Assembly: GCA_017640685.1 (NCBI GenBank)
Contig: JAEPQF010000026.1
Location: 1-35,132, forward strand
DNA from: Hyphomicrobiales bacterium
GTDB lineage: Bacteria > Pseudomonadota > Alphaproteobacteria > Rhizobiales > HXMU1428-3
Reading direction: 5' to 3'
Length of the DNA: 35,132 bases
Part shown: in pieces, positions 1 through 6,715 of the stretch
How positions within the stretch are numbered: position 1 is the first letter of the stretch
How the letters are laid out: each line of letters begins with the position of its first letter
Program-made: the position numbers and the translations under genes
The notes under the pieces: generated by a model
Told to the model about the DNA's origin: nothing
The model's input: the letters and a program-made list of their open reading frames with translations, nothing else
Database searches by the model: none

Positions 1-350
1 GAATAGTAATCCATATATATTTCATCACCAGATAAAGCTAGAACAGTTCCAGCGGAATAAGCAAAATTCGGTATTACAAAAAGTACTGAATCAAAATGAT
101 GACGAAAAACATCACTAATGCGCTCAACAACCTCAACAGATCCACCATTAGTCTCTAATAAAACTACAAGCTGCTTTCTATGTCCCGTAGTTGCTGTTAA
201 AGCCTCAACTTCTCGTCGAACAATATCGTCTAATGGCTGCTGCATCGGTGAGCGGATCATAATTACTTCACCTTCTAAAACAGACTCTAAGTTTTTACAT
301 TTTTCGATCAAAAGATTTTGAATAATGTCGTCTGTCTTCATTGACGCCAT
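1..350 (-). CDS. ClpP-like serine dehydrogenase proteinase (SDH family), 3' part cut by window edge
   Basis: The 5' end of a minus-strand gene, with 116 codons visible before the window edge. It resembles the SDH proteinase family (ClpP/crotonase fold, cytosolic serine peptidase or related). The signature LETNGGSVEVVERI (residues 65-78) is the oxyanion and loop region. FAYSAGTVLALSGDEIYMD (97-114) carries the likely nucleophile Ser99, followed by the usual 'SAGT..A..GD.I.M' pattern. The start ATG at 350 has a GGGGGAG ribosome site just upstream; a second ATG three codons in is less well placed. There is no signal peptide, so it is probably cytosolic. The catalytic Asp/His part lies outside the window and cannot be checked. 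A different ClpP-fold protein (for example an SppA relative) is possible but fits less well. Confidence 0.75.
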   Translation of the reverse strand, partial: MASMKTDDIIQNLLIEKCKNLESVLEGEVIMIRSPMQQPLDDIVRREVEALTATTGHRKQLVVLLETNGGSVEVVERISDVFRHHFDSVLFVIPNFAYSAGTVLALSGDEIYMDYY

Positions 351-975
351 TTACTTTCTCCCCCAAATAATTTACGTCGCGCAATTAGTAAGATATTTTT
401 TACTACGAACGATTTTTTCTTTGCCCAACTTGAATGAGTTAAAATATTTTTTTCTAAAATAGTTCTGGGGACATATTTGGTATTGATTGAAACAAGAATT
501 TATCAAGCACCTAAACGTACTAAGATCCCACTTCTCTTATCATTTCAAAACTATGCAACACCTATTAATCACAACTAATAAATACTTTGCAATGTTTGAA
601 TCAGTTAATCACAGATACTTGAAATGCTACCTATTAATGAAGTTGAAAACATTATCTATACATTTTTCATTTTATAAAAAACTGAGTGTATTAGGACAGT
701 AGTTATATACTCGATAATTTTGCTATTTATTTTGTAATTTTCTACTCAATATAAATCGCAAACCATGCCTCAGATGGTGTTCACTAATTCTAACATTCGC
801 CAGAAAAAAGATTGGTAAAATATTTTTTTATTTCCCTAAAACATGGCTTTAAGCCATAAGATTCCACTAAACCTAACGCGTGTTGATTTTTACTAAACCA
901 TTGATTTTAGTGATAAAAATCACAAATACGATTTTAAGTTATTGATTTTATAGGGATTTTTTTAGGTGAGAAAAA
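351..975. other. AT-rich non-coding spacer
   Basis: About 625 bases with no convincing gene. The only long open frame (plus strand, 487-702) begins with TTG, lacks a ribosome site and encodes a low-complexity peptide, so I leave it out. A small perfect palindrome (ATGGCTT/AAGCCAT) lies at 843-857. The words ACCTATTAAT recur at about 560 and 630. The promoter of the minus-strand proteinase gene should lie near 360-450, but I cannot point to clear -35/-10 boxes. Confidence 0.5.
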
Positions 976-1052
976 TGGTACCACCTCTCCGATTCGAACG
1001 GAGGACCTCTTGATCCACAATCAAGCGCTCTAACCAACTGAGCTAAGGCGGC
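976..1052 (-). tRNA. tRNA-His (GTG)
   Basis: Minus-strand cloverleaf of 77 nt with an encoded CCA. The acceptor arm GCCGCCT pairs with AGGTGGT, with G1:U72 and G4:U69 wobbles. The D arm starts TAGCTCAGTTGG. The anticodon stem CTTGA/TCAAG encloses loop TTGTGGA (anticodon GTG). The T arm is CTCCG-TTCGAAT-CGGAG. The discriminator is A73 and the base before G1 is T, so the usual His identity element G-1:C73 is absent. That is the known alphaproteobacterial state, in which HisRS reads the anticodon and the G1:U72 pair. A T-run follows the gene (about 971-975 on the plus strand) and may end transcription. Confidence 0.96.
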
Positions 1053-1320
1053 ACAAATTTTTGGTATGATGATAATATCAAAAATAAGATACTGTTCAAA
1101 CCAATTCTAAGAGCATTCGTCAAGTTATTTTTTGTTTTTTATCAGATTATTTTCTCGCAGTATTTTACCGTTAAGCCCCTATCTTAAATTCATCACGGCC
1201 TGTTTACGCCATTTCAGCCACAGGCAAAATTAAAGTGGGTTAACCTTGTCTTATTTTTCTTGCAGTACCAGAAAAATTAACCATAAATTTCGACATAATC
1301 TTATTAGGGAGTTTGGACTT

Positions 1321-1596
1321 ATGAAAATGAAAAAATTAGCAATCTTCGCTGTAGCAGCTGCACTACTTACACCTTTCGGCTCATCTGCATCTGCTGCAAA
1401 GAATTGCAAAGTGGCTTCTGTTGAAGGGTGGGGGCTGACTGAAGCATTGGCTAAATCTCAAGCTCACAGTCTTTTACTTTTATCGACTGGAAACTTTCCT
1501 GTTCAGAATGATAAATTTTCAAAACCAAAAGATGAGTGCAAACTAACGCCGCTTGGCTGGACTTGCAAGACAACTGCTAAAGTTTGTAAGAAATAG
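1321..1596 (+). CDS. small secreted cysteine-containing protein, function unknown
   Basis: A 91-residue protein. Residues 1-30 form a clear Sec signal peptide: MKMKK, a hydrophobic run AIFAVAAALLTPFG, then SSASA before AKNCK, with cleavage near ASA|AK. The mature part of about 65 residues has four cysteines (in KNCKV, DECKL, WTCKT, KVCKK), probably two disulfides in the periplasm. I do not recognise the family. The ATG at 1321 is preferred over upstream starts because AGGGA lies about 10 nt before it and the signal peptide begins there. It stands alone and is followed by a strong hairpin at 1625. Confidence 0.75.
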   Translation: MKMKKLAIFAVAAALLTPFGSSASAAKNCKVASVEGWGLTEALAKSQAHSLLLLSTGNFPVQNDKFSKPKDECKLTPLGWTCKTTAKVCKK

Positions 1597-1624
1597 GGGC
1601 TAGACCACATTTTCTAAGAAACAT

Positions 1625-1680
1625 GTCACCGTGCAAAACTTCTATTCTAAATAAGCTTTGCATGGTGACCATTTGTTTTA
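1625..1680 (+). terminator. rho-independent terminator, probably bidirectional
   Basis: GTCACCGTGCAAA (1625-1637) pairs with TTTGCATGGTGAC (1657-1669), 13 bp with one G-U, followed by a T-rich stretch. It lies between the convergent small secreted protein gene and the TerB-like gene. Just downstream (about 1671-1709) a 19-nt AT-rich word, TTTTACTTAAT(C/T)TCATT, occurs twice in tandem. Confidence 0.75.
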
Positions 1681-1717
1681 CTTAATCTCATTTATTTTAC
1701 TTAATTTCATTGCTTTC

Positions 1718-2272
1718 TTAGTGGAGGTGAGTTTCTTGGCTCACATCACCAAAGCGATATTTTAACTGCTGGACGGTATGTGCTTGTAACTCTGTGAGTT
1801 CCTTTTTATTTGACCGCCTTCCTTTAGCGGCACTTTCAACCAAATTAATAATATCTGCTCTTTGCTCGCCTGTGCAATTTCTGGTTAATCCTTTAGATAA
1901 TCTATATAGCACTGCTCCAGATTCAACATGATCTCGCACATGCCATCTTGCTAGCTTCACCATATCCGCCGGGTTATTATAATTTAAGCGATATTCCGCC
2001 CAATATTCTAAATCAGCTATTTGCTCAGCTGACAAATCCCCCTTGTCTTTCATAATAGCTACCATTAGCGCAAGGACCGCTTCTCGAGGATCTTCTATTA
2101 GTTCAAGCGGGTGAGTGTTTGCTTTTCGCTTGAAGAAAAACCTTCGAATAGCGCCTCTAATTCCGGCGGCTTCACCAGAGAGGTTTTTCATGGCTTCAAC
2201 GGTATAATTCGCTCTGATTATAAGAAAAGCTATAAAACTTAGAAATGATAGTATGGCAATTAAGATATGCAT
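1718..2272 (-). CDS. membrane-anchored TerB-like protein
   Basis: A 184-residue protein. Residues 1-21 are one hydrophobic segment (MHILIAILSFLSFIAFLII), a membrane anchor with the bulk probably cytosolic. A basic stretch, IRRFFFKRK, follows. Residues 60-165 are all-helical with the TerB-like pattern DPREAVLALMVAIMKDKGDLSAEQ, an acidic helical bundle that in TerB proteins is linked to metal or stress responses. The tail is basic and rich in Gln/His. The start ATG at 2272 has GGAG 8 nt upstream. No other ter genes are nearby. TerB membership is by pattern only; the function is not known. Confidence 0.6.
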   Translation of the reverse strand: MHILIAILSFLSFIAFLIIRANYTVEAMKNLSGEAAGIRGAIRRFFFKRKANTHPLELIEDPREAVLALMVAIMKDKGDLSAEQIADLEYWAEYRLNYNNPADMVKLARWHVRDHVESGAVLYRLSKGLTRNCTGEQRADIINLVESAAKGRRSNKKELTELQAHTVQQLKYRFGDVSQETHLH

Positions 2273-2454
2273 AAGAAGCTCCTCCGCTCTTTTGGGTTTC
2301 TATTTCCCATCAGTCGGTTTCACCTCACATTTGGTTCAATTACTAGCTCTTTTTCTCAAAACTTATTGCACATACAGTCATCAGCTTTTATGGTCATCAG
2401 CGGAATTAACTCATTAAGCACTTGTGGATGAGGACCTCAGTATTGGCCCAAATA

Positions 2455-3030
2455 ATGACAGACTTTGACAGCTCTTCATCACCCCAAGACCCTTTGTTAA
2501 GACTGCTTCAGGAGACAGCTTCTGGGGAGCGGGATGCTTTTCGCCTTCTCTATGACAGCAGCTCGGCGAAACTTTTTGGAGTTATTTTACGTATTGTAAA
2601 AAGACAGGACCTTGCTGAAGAGATTTTGCAGGAAGTTTATTTGATTATATGGAACCGGGCCAATTCGTATAATCCATCTCTTGGGCGCCCTTTAAGCTGG
2701 ATGGTGACAATTGCCAGAAACAAAGCCCTTGATAGTTTGCGCGGTTTAGAAGCCAAAGCGCAAACGCAAGATTTTGATGAAGGCGATGATGCGCAAATTC
2801 AAACTGCATTACTTGCTATTCGCCCCGAAGCTCTAGATGCTGGAGATCGATTGGCGTTACAAGATTGCTTAGATGAGGCAACTGAACAGGCTCGTGAAAG
2901 TGTTTTACTTGCTTATGTCCATGGGTTTTCACGCGAAGAACTGGCCAAACGTTATTCCGTGCCACTTAGTACTATTAAAACATGGCTACGGCGTGCCTTG
3001 ATTGATTTAAAAAACTGTTTAGAGCGATAA
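2455..3030 (+). CDS. ECF RNA polymerase sigma factor (SigK-like)
   Basis: A 191-residue ECF sigma factor from this start. Region 2 is at about residues 30-95 (DAFRLLYDSSSAKLFG, LAEEILQEVYLIIWNRA, SWMVTIARNKALDSLR). Region 4 is at about 135-190 and ends with the helix-turn-helix ELAKRYSVPLSTIKTWLRRAL. The next gene, one base away, is its RskA-type anti-sigma factor, and a fasciclin gene follows. The same trio is known from mycobacteria (sigK-rskA-mpt70/mpt83). The start is uncertain: ATG at 2428 and TTG at 2422 are in frame upstream, and the only ribosome-site-like sequence (GAGGA at 2430) is too far from 2455. I prefer 2455 because family members begin shortly before region 2. Confidence 0.88.
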   Translation: MTDFDSSSSPQDPLLRLLQETASGERDAFRLLYDSSSAKLFGVILRIVKRQDLAEEILQEVYLIIWNRANSYNPSLGRPLSWMVTIARNKALDSLRGLEAKAQTQDFDEGDDAQIQTALLAIRPEALDAGDRLALQDCLDEATEQARESVLLAYVHGFSREELAKRYSVPLSTIKTWLRRALIDLKNCLER

Positions 3031-3031
3031 G

Positions 3032-3802
3032 ATGGATAAAGAAACAAACGAACACATCGCTGGTGAATATGTTTTAGGCACACTTTCTCATGAGGAGCGG
3101 GTGACGGCTTCTGAGCGCTTGAAGACAGATGCTGAATTTGCCCGCCTTGTTCATGAATGGGAGGATCGTTTATCCCCCCTTGCAGATGCCGGTGAGCCCG
3201 TTGCAGCACCACTTGGTATTTGGCACAAAATATCGAACCGTCTTGATGAGCAACCTCCTCGTGTAGAGAGTGCTGATATTTTAAATATCAATGAAACACT
3301 TGAAGAAGTTACACATTCTGCCATTTCTCCTGTTGCACAACTCAGAACCAGTCGCAATCGTTGGCGAGCTGCTTTTGTTGGTGCCATGGCATTAGCTGCT
3401 AGTTTTATTGGCTTGCAAGCTGTTGGCATTTATCTTCCATTTTTCCCGAAACCCGTTGCAGAAGGCCGCTTTATTGCCGTACTCAACCCTTCTGGCTCTT
3501 CAACAGGGTTTGTCATCAGAGTTGATGTCTCCTCTAAAAGACTTGAAATTCAACGGTTGGCTGAAAAAGCCCCTTCGGGCAAAGATTATGAACTTTGGGT
3601 GATTGAGCCGAAACAGCCTCCTAAATCTCTCAATGTAGTTGGCAGAAATAATGTGCAACAGGTTGGCTACTCGCCTTTGGATGATAGCACTGATGGCTCT
3701 ACCCCCCTCACCTTTGCCATTAGCCTTGAACCTGAGGGTGGCTCTAAAACTGGCCAGCCGACCGGGCCTATTGTTTTCTCAGGGCAATTGATTTCGCAAT
3801 AA
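3032..3802 (+). CDS. anti-sigma factor, RskA family
   Basis: A 256-residue membrane anti-sigma factor. The N-terminal cytosolic domain has the RskA/ChrR-like opening IAGEYVLGTLSHEER (residues 8-22) and a helical WEDRLSPLADA segment that should clasp the sigma factor. No HxxxCxxC zinc motif is present. One membrane helix is at about 112-134 (AAFVGAMALAASFIGLQAVG). The periplasmic C-terminal RskA domain (about 145-256) includes KDYELWVIEPKQPPKSLNVVG. The ATG at 3032 starts one base after the sigma stop, so the two are translationally coupled. In the mycobacterial system, regulated proteolysis of the periplasmic domain frees the sigma factor; the same mode is inferred here, not shown. Confidence 0.88.
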   Translation: MDKETNEHIAGEYVLGTLSHEERVTASERLKTDAEFARLVHEWEDRLSPLADAGEPVAAPLGIWHKISNRLDEQPPRVESADILNINETLEEVTHSAISPVAQLRTSRNRWRAAFVGAMALAASFIGLQAVGIYLPFFPKPVAEGRFIAVLNPSGSSTGFVIRVDVSSKRLEIQRLAEKAPSGKDYELWVIEPKQPPKSLNVVGRNNVQQVGYSPLDDSTDGSTPLTFAISLEPEGGSKTGQPTGPIVFSGQLISQ

Positions 3803-3860
3803 ACTCGAGCATGCATTAGATGGTTGCATTTCTTTTTACAAAAAGTTTTTAACTTTTTTG

Positions 3861-3886
3861 AAACTTTCTCTGCGCCCCTTTCGTTA
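3861..3886 (+). promoter_or_regulatory. candidate ECF-type promoter of the fasciclin gene
   Basis: GAAACT (3861-3866) and CGTT (3883-3886) are separated by exactly 16 bases, the layout of group-IV sigma promoters. It would give a leader of about 70 nt. That leader contains two GC hairpins: GCGC/GCGC around 3899-3913 and GGCG/CGCC around 3922-3937. A good AGGAG ribosome site lies at 3951. The inference is that the sigma factor encoded upstream reads it. I found no equally good copy upstream of the sigma gene itself. Confidence 0.5.
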
Positions 3887-3964
3887 CTACTCCTGAGCGC
3901 ATTTGAAGCGCTTCTCTAAGAGGCGTTTTCAAGCGCCGTTTCATTTGATCAGGAGTTTAAAAAA

Positions 3965-4564
3965 ATGAAATCTGTTTCCTCATTGTTAAAACAAGTTACT
4001 CTTACCGCTGCTGTGGCTGGGGTTTTAGCGCTTGGTTCACAAAGTGCTTTTTCTGCGCATCATAAATCTATGGGGCATAGTTCAATTAAAGTTGGCGGTG
4101 AAGCGATGTTGCCAACGAAGAATATTGTTCAAAATGCTGTGAACTCAAAAGATCACACAACACTTGTTGCCGCTGTAAAAGCAGCTGGTCTGGTGGATAC
4201 ACTGCAAGGTAAAGGCCCTTTTACGGTTTTTGCACCTACGAACAGTGCGTTTGGCAAGTTACCTAAAAACACAGTACCGACATTGCTCAAAAAAGAGAAT
4301 CTTGGCACACTTAAAGGTGTTTTGACCTATCACGTTGTTGCTGGCCGTCTTGATAAAGCCACACTTTGGAAATGGGTTAAAAAGGGAAATGGCAAAACTG
4401 AGCTGAAAACAGTTGCCGGTGGCAAATTATGGGTGATGGCGAATGGCCCAGCGAATTTGATCATCAAAGATGAAAAAGGCAACACAGCTAACGTTCCAAC
4501 TTATGACGTGATGCAATCAAATGGTGTTATTCATGTGATCGACACCGTTTTAATGCCGAAATAA
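3965..4564 (+). CDS. secreted fasciclin (FAS1) domain protein
   Basis: A 199-residue protein with a Sec signal peptide (about residues 1-30, hydrophobic VTLTAAVAGVLALG, cleavage near SAFSA|HH) and one FAS1 domain (about 50-197). The FAS1 H1 box is seen as GPFTVFAPTNSAFGKLP, the central YH motif as LTYHVVAG, and the H2 box near the end as NGVIHVIDTVLMP. Single-domain bacterial FAS1 proteins are extracellular or periplasmic adhesion or envelope proteins. Position after an ECF sigma/RskA pair and behind an ECF-like promoter makes it the likely main regulon target, as MPT70/MPT83 are for mycobacterial SigK. AGGAG lies 10 nt before the ATG. A strong terminator follows. Confidence 0.9.
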   Translation: MKSVSSLLKQVTLTAAVAGVLALGSQSAFSAHHKSMGHSSIKVGGEAMLPTKNIVQNAVNSKDHTTLVAAVKAAGLVDTLQGKGPFTVFAPTNSAFGKLPKNTVPTLLKKENLGTLKGVLTYHVVAGRLDKATLWKWVKKGNGKTELKTVAGGKLWVMANGPANLIIKDEKGNTANVPTYDVMQSNGVIHVIDTVLMPK

Positions 4565-4631
4565 GTTCCTATATATTCTTATATTCCCTTCAAGCTTACA
4601 TTCGCGATTGTGTAAACTTGCTCGGGGATTT

Positions 4632-4675
4632 GAAACCAGGCCCGTCCCTCTTTGAGTGGCCTGGTTTCTCTTTTT
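4632..4675 (+). terminator. strong rho-independent terminator after the fasciclin gene
   Basis: An 11-bp perfect stem GAAACCAGGCC/GGCCTGGTTTC with a 15-nt loop is followed by TCTTTTT. It closes the sigma / anti-sigma / fasciclin unit. Confidence 0.88.
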
Positions 4676-4679
4676 AATG

Positions 4680-4709
4680 GCACTTTAGGTTGCCCACAAG
4701 CAACCGCGC
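4680..4709 (+). repeat. nested-stem hairpin repeat, copy 1
   Basis: The inner stem GGTTGC/GCAACC encloses loop CCACAA. The outer arms GCAC/GCGC pair at three of four positions, with TTTA unpaired on the 5' side. It belongs to the 31-nt hairpin family described in the findings and lies directly behind the fasciclin terminator. Confidence 0.7.
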
Positions 4710-4715
4710 TCTATT

Positions 4716-4855
4716 CTCTCTCACGGCTATTTCAAGCACTAAGAGTGCTTGAGCCTCCGAGGGGCGGTGTTTATGATTGTGCTCTAGGTTGCCCAACATG
4801 CAACTGCACTAGCACCGGGCTTCACTGGCGCTACGCCATGTCCTGACGCCGATAA
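4716..4855. repeat. composite palindromic intergenic repeat, block A
   Basis: Shares a series of words, in the same order, with 23336-23516: CACGGCTATT, a palindrome AAGCACT/AGTGCTT, GCCTCCGAGGGGCGGTG, GCACCGGGCTTC, a 'GC.CATGTCC.GACGCC' segment, and ACTCCTT followed by TTCGTAT. The order and spacing suggest a dispersed element of about 140 nt made of consecutive hairpins. Relative to the other copy, it carries an extra segment (4770-4810) between GGGGCGGTG and GCACCGGG, which contains the next hairpin unit. No coding potential was seen. Confidence 0.7.
4779..4809 (+). repeat. nested-stem hairpin repeat, copy 2
   Basis: Outer arms GTGC/GCAC; inner arms GTTGC/GCAAC; loop CCAACAT; five unpaired bases (TCTAG) on the 5' side and one (T) on the 3' side. 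Total length is 31 nt. It sits in the loop between GGTG and GCACC of block A, where the other copy of the large repeat has only a three-base TAG loop. Confidence 0.75.
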
Positions 4856-4878
4856 GGCACCACTCCTTATTCGTATAT

Positions 4879-5208
4879 CTATTCGCAATTATCTTTAGGA
4901 TTACAACATGACTGGACTGTATTATTACCTTTACAGCAATCGTGAATAAGGTAATGGACTAGATTTCCAATAGAATTAAAATTGACTTTGTAAAAAATTT
5001 CTCTTGAACGTCGTTCTGATACGAGTAAGCCTGTTTCTGTCATGGTAGCAAGGTGGAAGGATGCACGTGAGGGAGTTGCTTCAACCGCTTTTCCAATCTC
5101 TCCAGCGGTCTTACCATTACATCCCATCCTCACCAGATATTTTAAAATCCTTAACCTTGTAACATTTGAAAGTGCTCCAAAAGTCGCCAACGCATTAAAT
5201 TCATCCAT
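4879..5208 (-). CDS. ArsR/SmtB-family metalloregulator
   Basis: A 109-residue winged-helix repressor. The helix-turn-helix spans about residues 20-80: ALSNVTRLRILKYLV, TAGEIGKAVEATPSRASFHLATM, then the wing with SERRSREIFYKV. The C-terminal tail is rich in cysteine (HDCCKG, QSCCNPKDNCE), giving a probable thiolate site for As(III) or a soft metal that would release it from DNA. The start ATG at 5208 has GGGAGAA upstream. It is divergent from the DUF6428 gene, with two near-identical operator-like palindromes between them, so it likely controls both itself and that gene. No arsenate reductase or arsenite efflux gene lies next to it in this window. Confidence 0.88.
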   Translation of the reverse strand: MDEFNALATFGALSNVTRLRILKYLVRMGCNGKTAGEIGKAVEATPSRASFHLATMTETGLLVSERRSREIFYKVNFNSIGNLVHYLIHDCCKGNNTVQSCCNPKDNCE

Positions 5209-5227
5209 AATTATTCTCCCGCCCCTT

Positions 5228-5247
5228 ATTTCAATAAAACTTGAAAT
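5228..5247. promoter_or_regulatory. ArsR operator candidate 1
   Basis: A 20-bp imperfect palindrome, ATTTCAATAAAACTTGAAAT, with half-sites TTTCAA/TTGAAA spaced by 6. It is the reverse complement of the site at 5273-5292, so the divergent promoter region carries the same 20-mer twice, facing inward. It lies about 20 nt before the arsR ATG. Confidence 0.7.
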
Positions 5248-5272
5248 GTTAACCTCCGCATGTCAAGCTTAT

Positions 5273-5292
5273 ATTTCAAGTTTTATTGAAAT
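5273..5292. promoter_or_regulatory. ArsR operator candidate 2
   Basis: The exact inverted copy (ATTTCAAGTTTTATTGAAAT) of operator 1, ending 13 nt before the start of the DUF6428 gene. A dimer bound here would block that gene's translation start region and transcription. Confidence 0.7.
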
Positions 5293-5305
5293 ATGGACAA
5301 ATAAC

Positions 5306-5797
5306 ATGACTTTGGAAAAACTGCTAAATGAATTGAAACACCTAGATTTAACTCTCCCATTAATATTTTCTTATGAAGGTGGTGAAATTGGTGCTGGTTA
5401 TCACGTTACTGAAATTAAAAGCGCTCACATAAAAAGTATTGATTGTGGCAGGCGAATTTCTGAGTGGGATGAAATGCTTATACAGCTCCTAGATGGCCCA
5501 AAAGGTCAACATATGATTGCTAGCAAATTTGTAAATATCGTTGAACACAGTAGTAAGGTTTTGGGAAGTCTTGAAACTAAACCAGTTTATTTTGAATTTG
5601 CACTGAAAAATTTAGGTTTAGAGTTATTTTCTTTGGAAAGAATCGAAGTTATTGAAGATAGAATTCTTGCGCGGCTGATCTCAAAAAGAGCCATGTGCAA
5701 ACCTGCAAGTCTTTTTGTAGGAGATAATTTTACTGCAGATGATACAAATTCTTACTGCTGCGGAAAAAGCTTATCTACGTCTGTTTGCTGCGCGTAA
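5306..5797 (+). CDS. DUF6428-family protein next to arsR
   Basis: A 163-residue cytosolic protein. The N-terminal part matches the DUF6428 pattern: short leader, SYEGGEIGAGYHVTEIKSA, then SIDCGRRISEWDEMLIQLLDG. A tail follows that is rich in cysteine (AMCKP, SYCCGK, VCCA at the very end), suggesting soft-metal or arsenic binding. The frame is open well upstream, but the ATG at 5306 is chosen because the region before it holds the operators and the arsR gene. The ribosome site is weak (GGA 8 nt before). The biochemical function of the family is unknown; linkage to ArsR suggests an arsenic or metal response. Confidence 0.78.
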   Translation: MTLEKLLNELKHLDLTLPLIFSYEGGEIGAGYHVTEIKSAHIKSIDCGRRISEWDEMLIQLLDGPKGQHMIASKFVNIVEHSSKVLGSLETKPVYFEFALKNLGLELFSLERIEVIEDRILARLISKRAMCKPASLFVGDNFTADDTNSYCCGKSLSTSVCCA

Positions 5798-5813
5798 TTA
5801 TTAGGAACAAATA

Positions 5814-5847
5814 AAAAGAGCTAAGATGATTTTCATCTTAGCTCTTT
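5814..5847. terminator. bidirectional terminator between DUF6428 gene and sdhB
   Basis: AAAAGAGCTAAGATGA is followed, after a TTT loop, by its exact inverse, giving a long perfect stem with A-tract and T-tract flanks usable in both directions. It ends both convergent units. Confidence 0.88.
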
Positions 5848-5855
5848 TGAAATAA

Positions 5856-6635
5856 TTAATATTTGCGCTCCACCATTTTCTTTTTTAACTCAGCAATGGC
5901 TTTGGCTGGGGACAAGCCCTTTGGGCAGGCCTTGGCGCAGTTCATGATTGTGTGACAGCGATAGAGACGGAATGGATCTTCTAGGTTATCCAAGCGCTCG
6001 CCTGTTGCTTCATCACGGCTGTCTGCTACCCAACGGTAAGCTTGCAGCAGGGCTGCTGGGCCTAAGTAGCGGTCTGAGTTCCACCAATATGATGGGCAAG
6101 ATGTTGAGCAACATGCACAAAGGATACACTCATAAAGGCCGTCAAGTTCTGCACGGTCTTCAATGGATTGTTTCCATTCTCTTTGCGGCTCTGGCGTTGT
6201 TGTTTTTAGCCATGGCTCAATAGAGCGGTGCTGTGCATAGAAGTGATTTAAATCTGGCACCAAATCTTTAATAACCGCCATGTGTGGTAATGGGTAGATT
6301 TTCACAGCGCCCTTAATTTCATCAAGACCTTTGGTGCAGGCCAGTGTGTTCGTTCCGTCAATATTCATCGAACAAGAGCCACAAATACCTTCGCGGCATG
6401 AACGACGGAATGTTAATGTTGGATCAATTTTGTTTTTAATCCAAATGATTCCATCCAAAACCATTGGGCCGCAATCATCCATATCAACGAAATATGTGTC
6501 AATTTGCGGGTTTTCATCATCGTCAGGTGACCAACGATAAATATGAAATTCACGCCAATTACCGCCCTTTTCAGGCTTGTTCCAGGTTTTACCCTGTTTT
6601 GGTTTTGATTTTCTTGGCAGTGTTAGCTGGACCAT
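5856..6635 (-). CDS. sdhB: succinate dehydrogenase iron-sulfur subunit
   Basis: A 259-residue iron-sulfur subunit of complex II, carrying electrons from the flavin in SdhA to ubiquinone at the inner membrane. Cysteine sets: [2Fe-2S] in [10 protein letters not shown] and later LAC; [4Fe-4S] in [11 protein letters not shown]; [3Fe-4S] in CHTIMNC and KACPKG. The start at 6635 (MVQLTLPRK) is chosen over the ATG at 6653 because AAGGTGGG lies at ribosome-site distance and the length then equals the family norm. Last gene of the operon C-D-A-B, about 80 nt after sdhA, followed by a bidirectional terminator. Confidence 0.97.
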   Translation of the reverse strand: MVQLTLPRKSKPKQGKTWNKPEKGGNWREFHIYRWSPDDDENPQIDTYFVDMDDCGPMVLDGIIWIKNKIDPTLTFRRSCREGICGSCSMNIDGTNTLACTKGLDEIKGAVKIYPLPHMAVIKDLVPDLNHFYAQHRSIEPWLKTTTPEPQREWKQSIEDRAELDGLYECILCACCSTSCPSYWWNSDRYLGPAALLQAYRWVADSRDEATGERLDNLEDPFRLYRCHTIMNCAKACPKGLSPAKAIAELKKKMVERKY

Positions 6636-6715
6636 CTTTTGTCCCACCTTCATCTAATCAGCTTGTGCAATTTGCACTGGTTTTATTAATTCTAACGTTA
6701 AAATAATTAACGAAC

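Noticed and set aside
487-702. Plus-strand open frame in the first spacer
   Set aside because: TTG start, no ribosome site, AT-driven composition with Lys/Phe/Leu/His richness; looks like chance.
2340-2440. ECF promoter upstream of the sigma factor gene
   Set aside because: AAACTT-like words exist, but none has a CGTT or CGTC box at 15-17 bases, so I could not support autoregulation.
4652-4846. Plus-strand open frame across repeat block A
   Set aside because: It starts inside the terminator hairpin and consists of repeat sequence also found at 23336-23516, where the frame is not kept.
5042-5305. N-terminal extension of the DUF6428 gene
   Set aside because: It overlaps arsR on the other strand and the operators; the DUF6428 domain starts right after the ATG at 5306.
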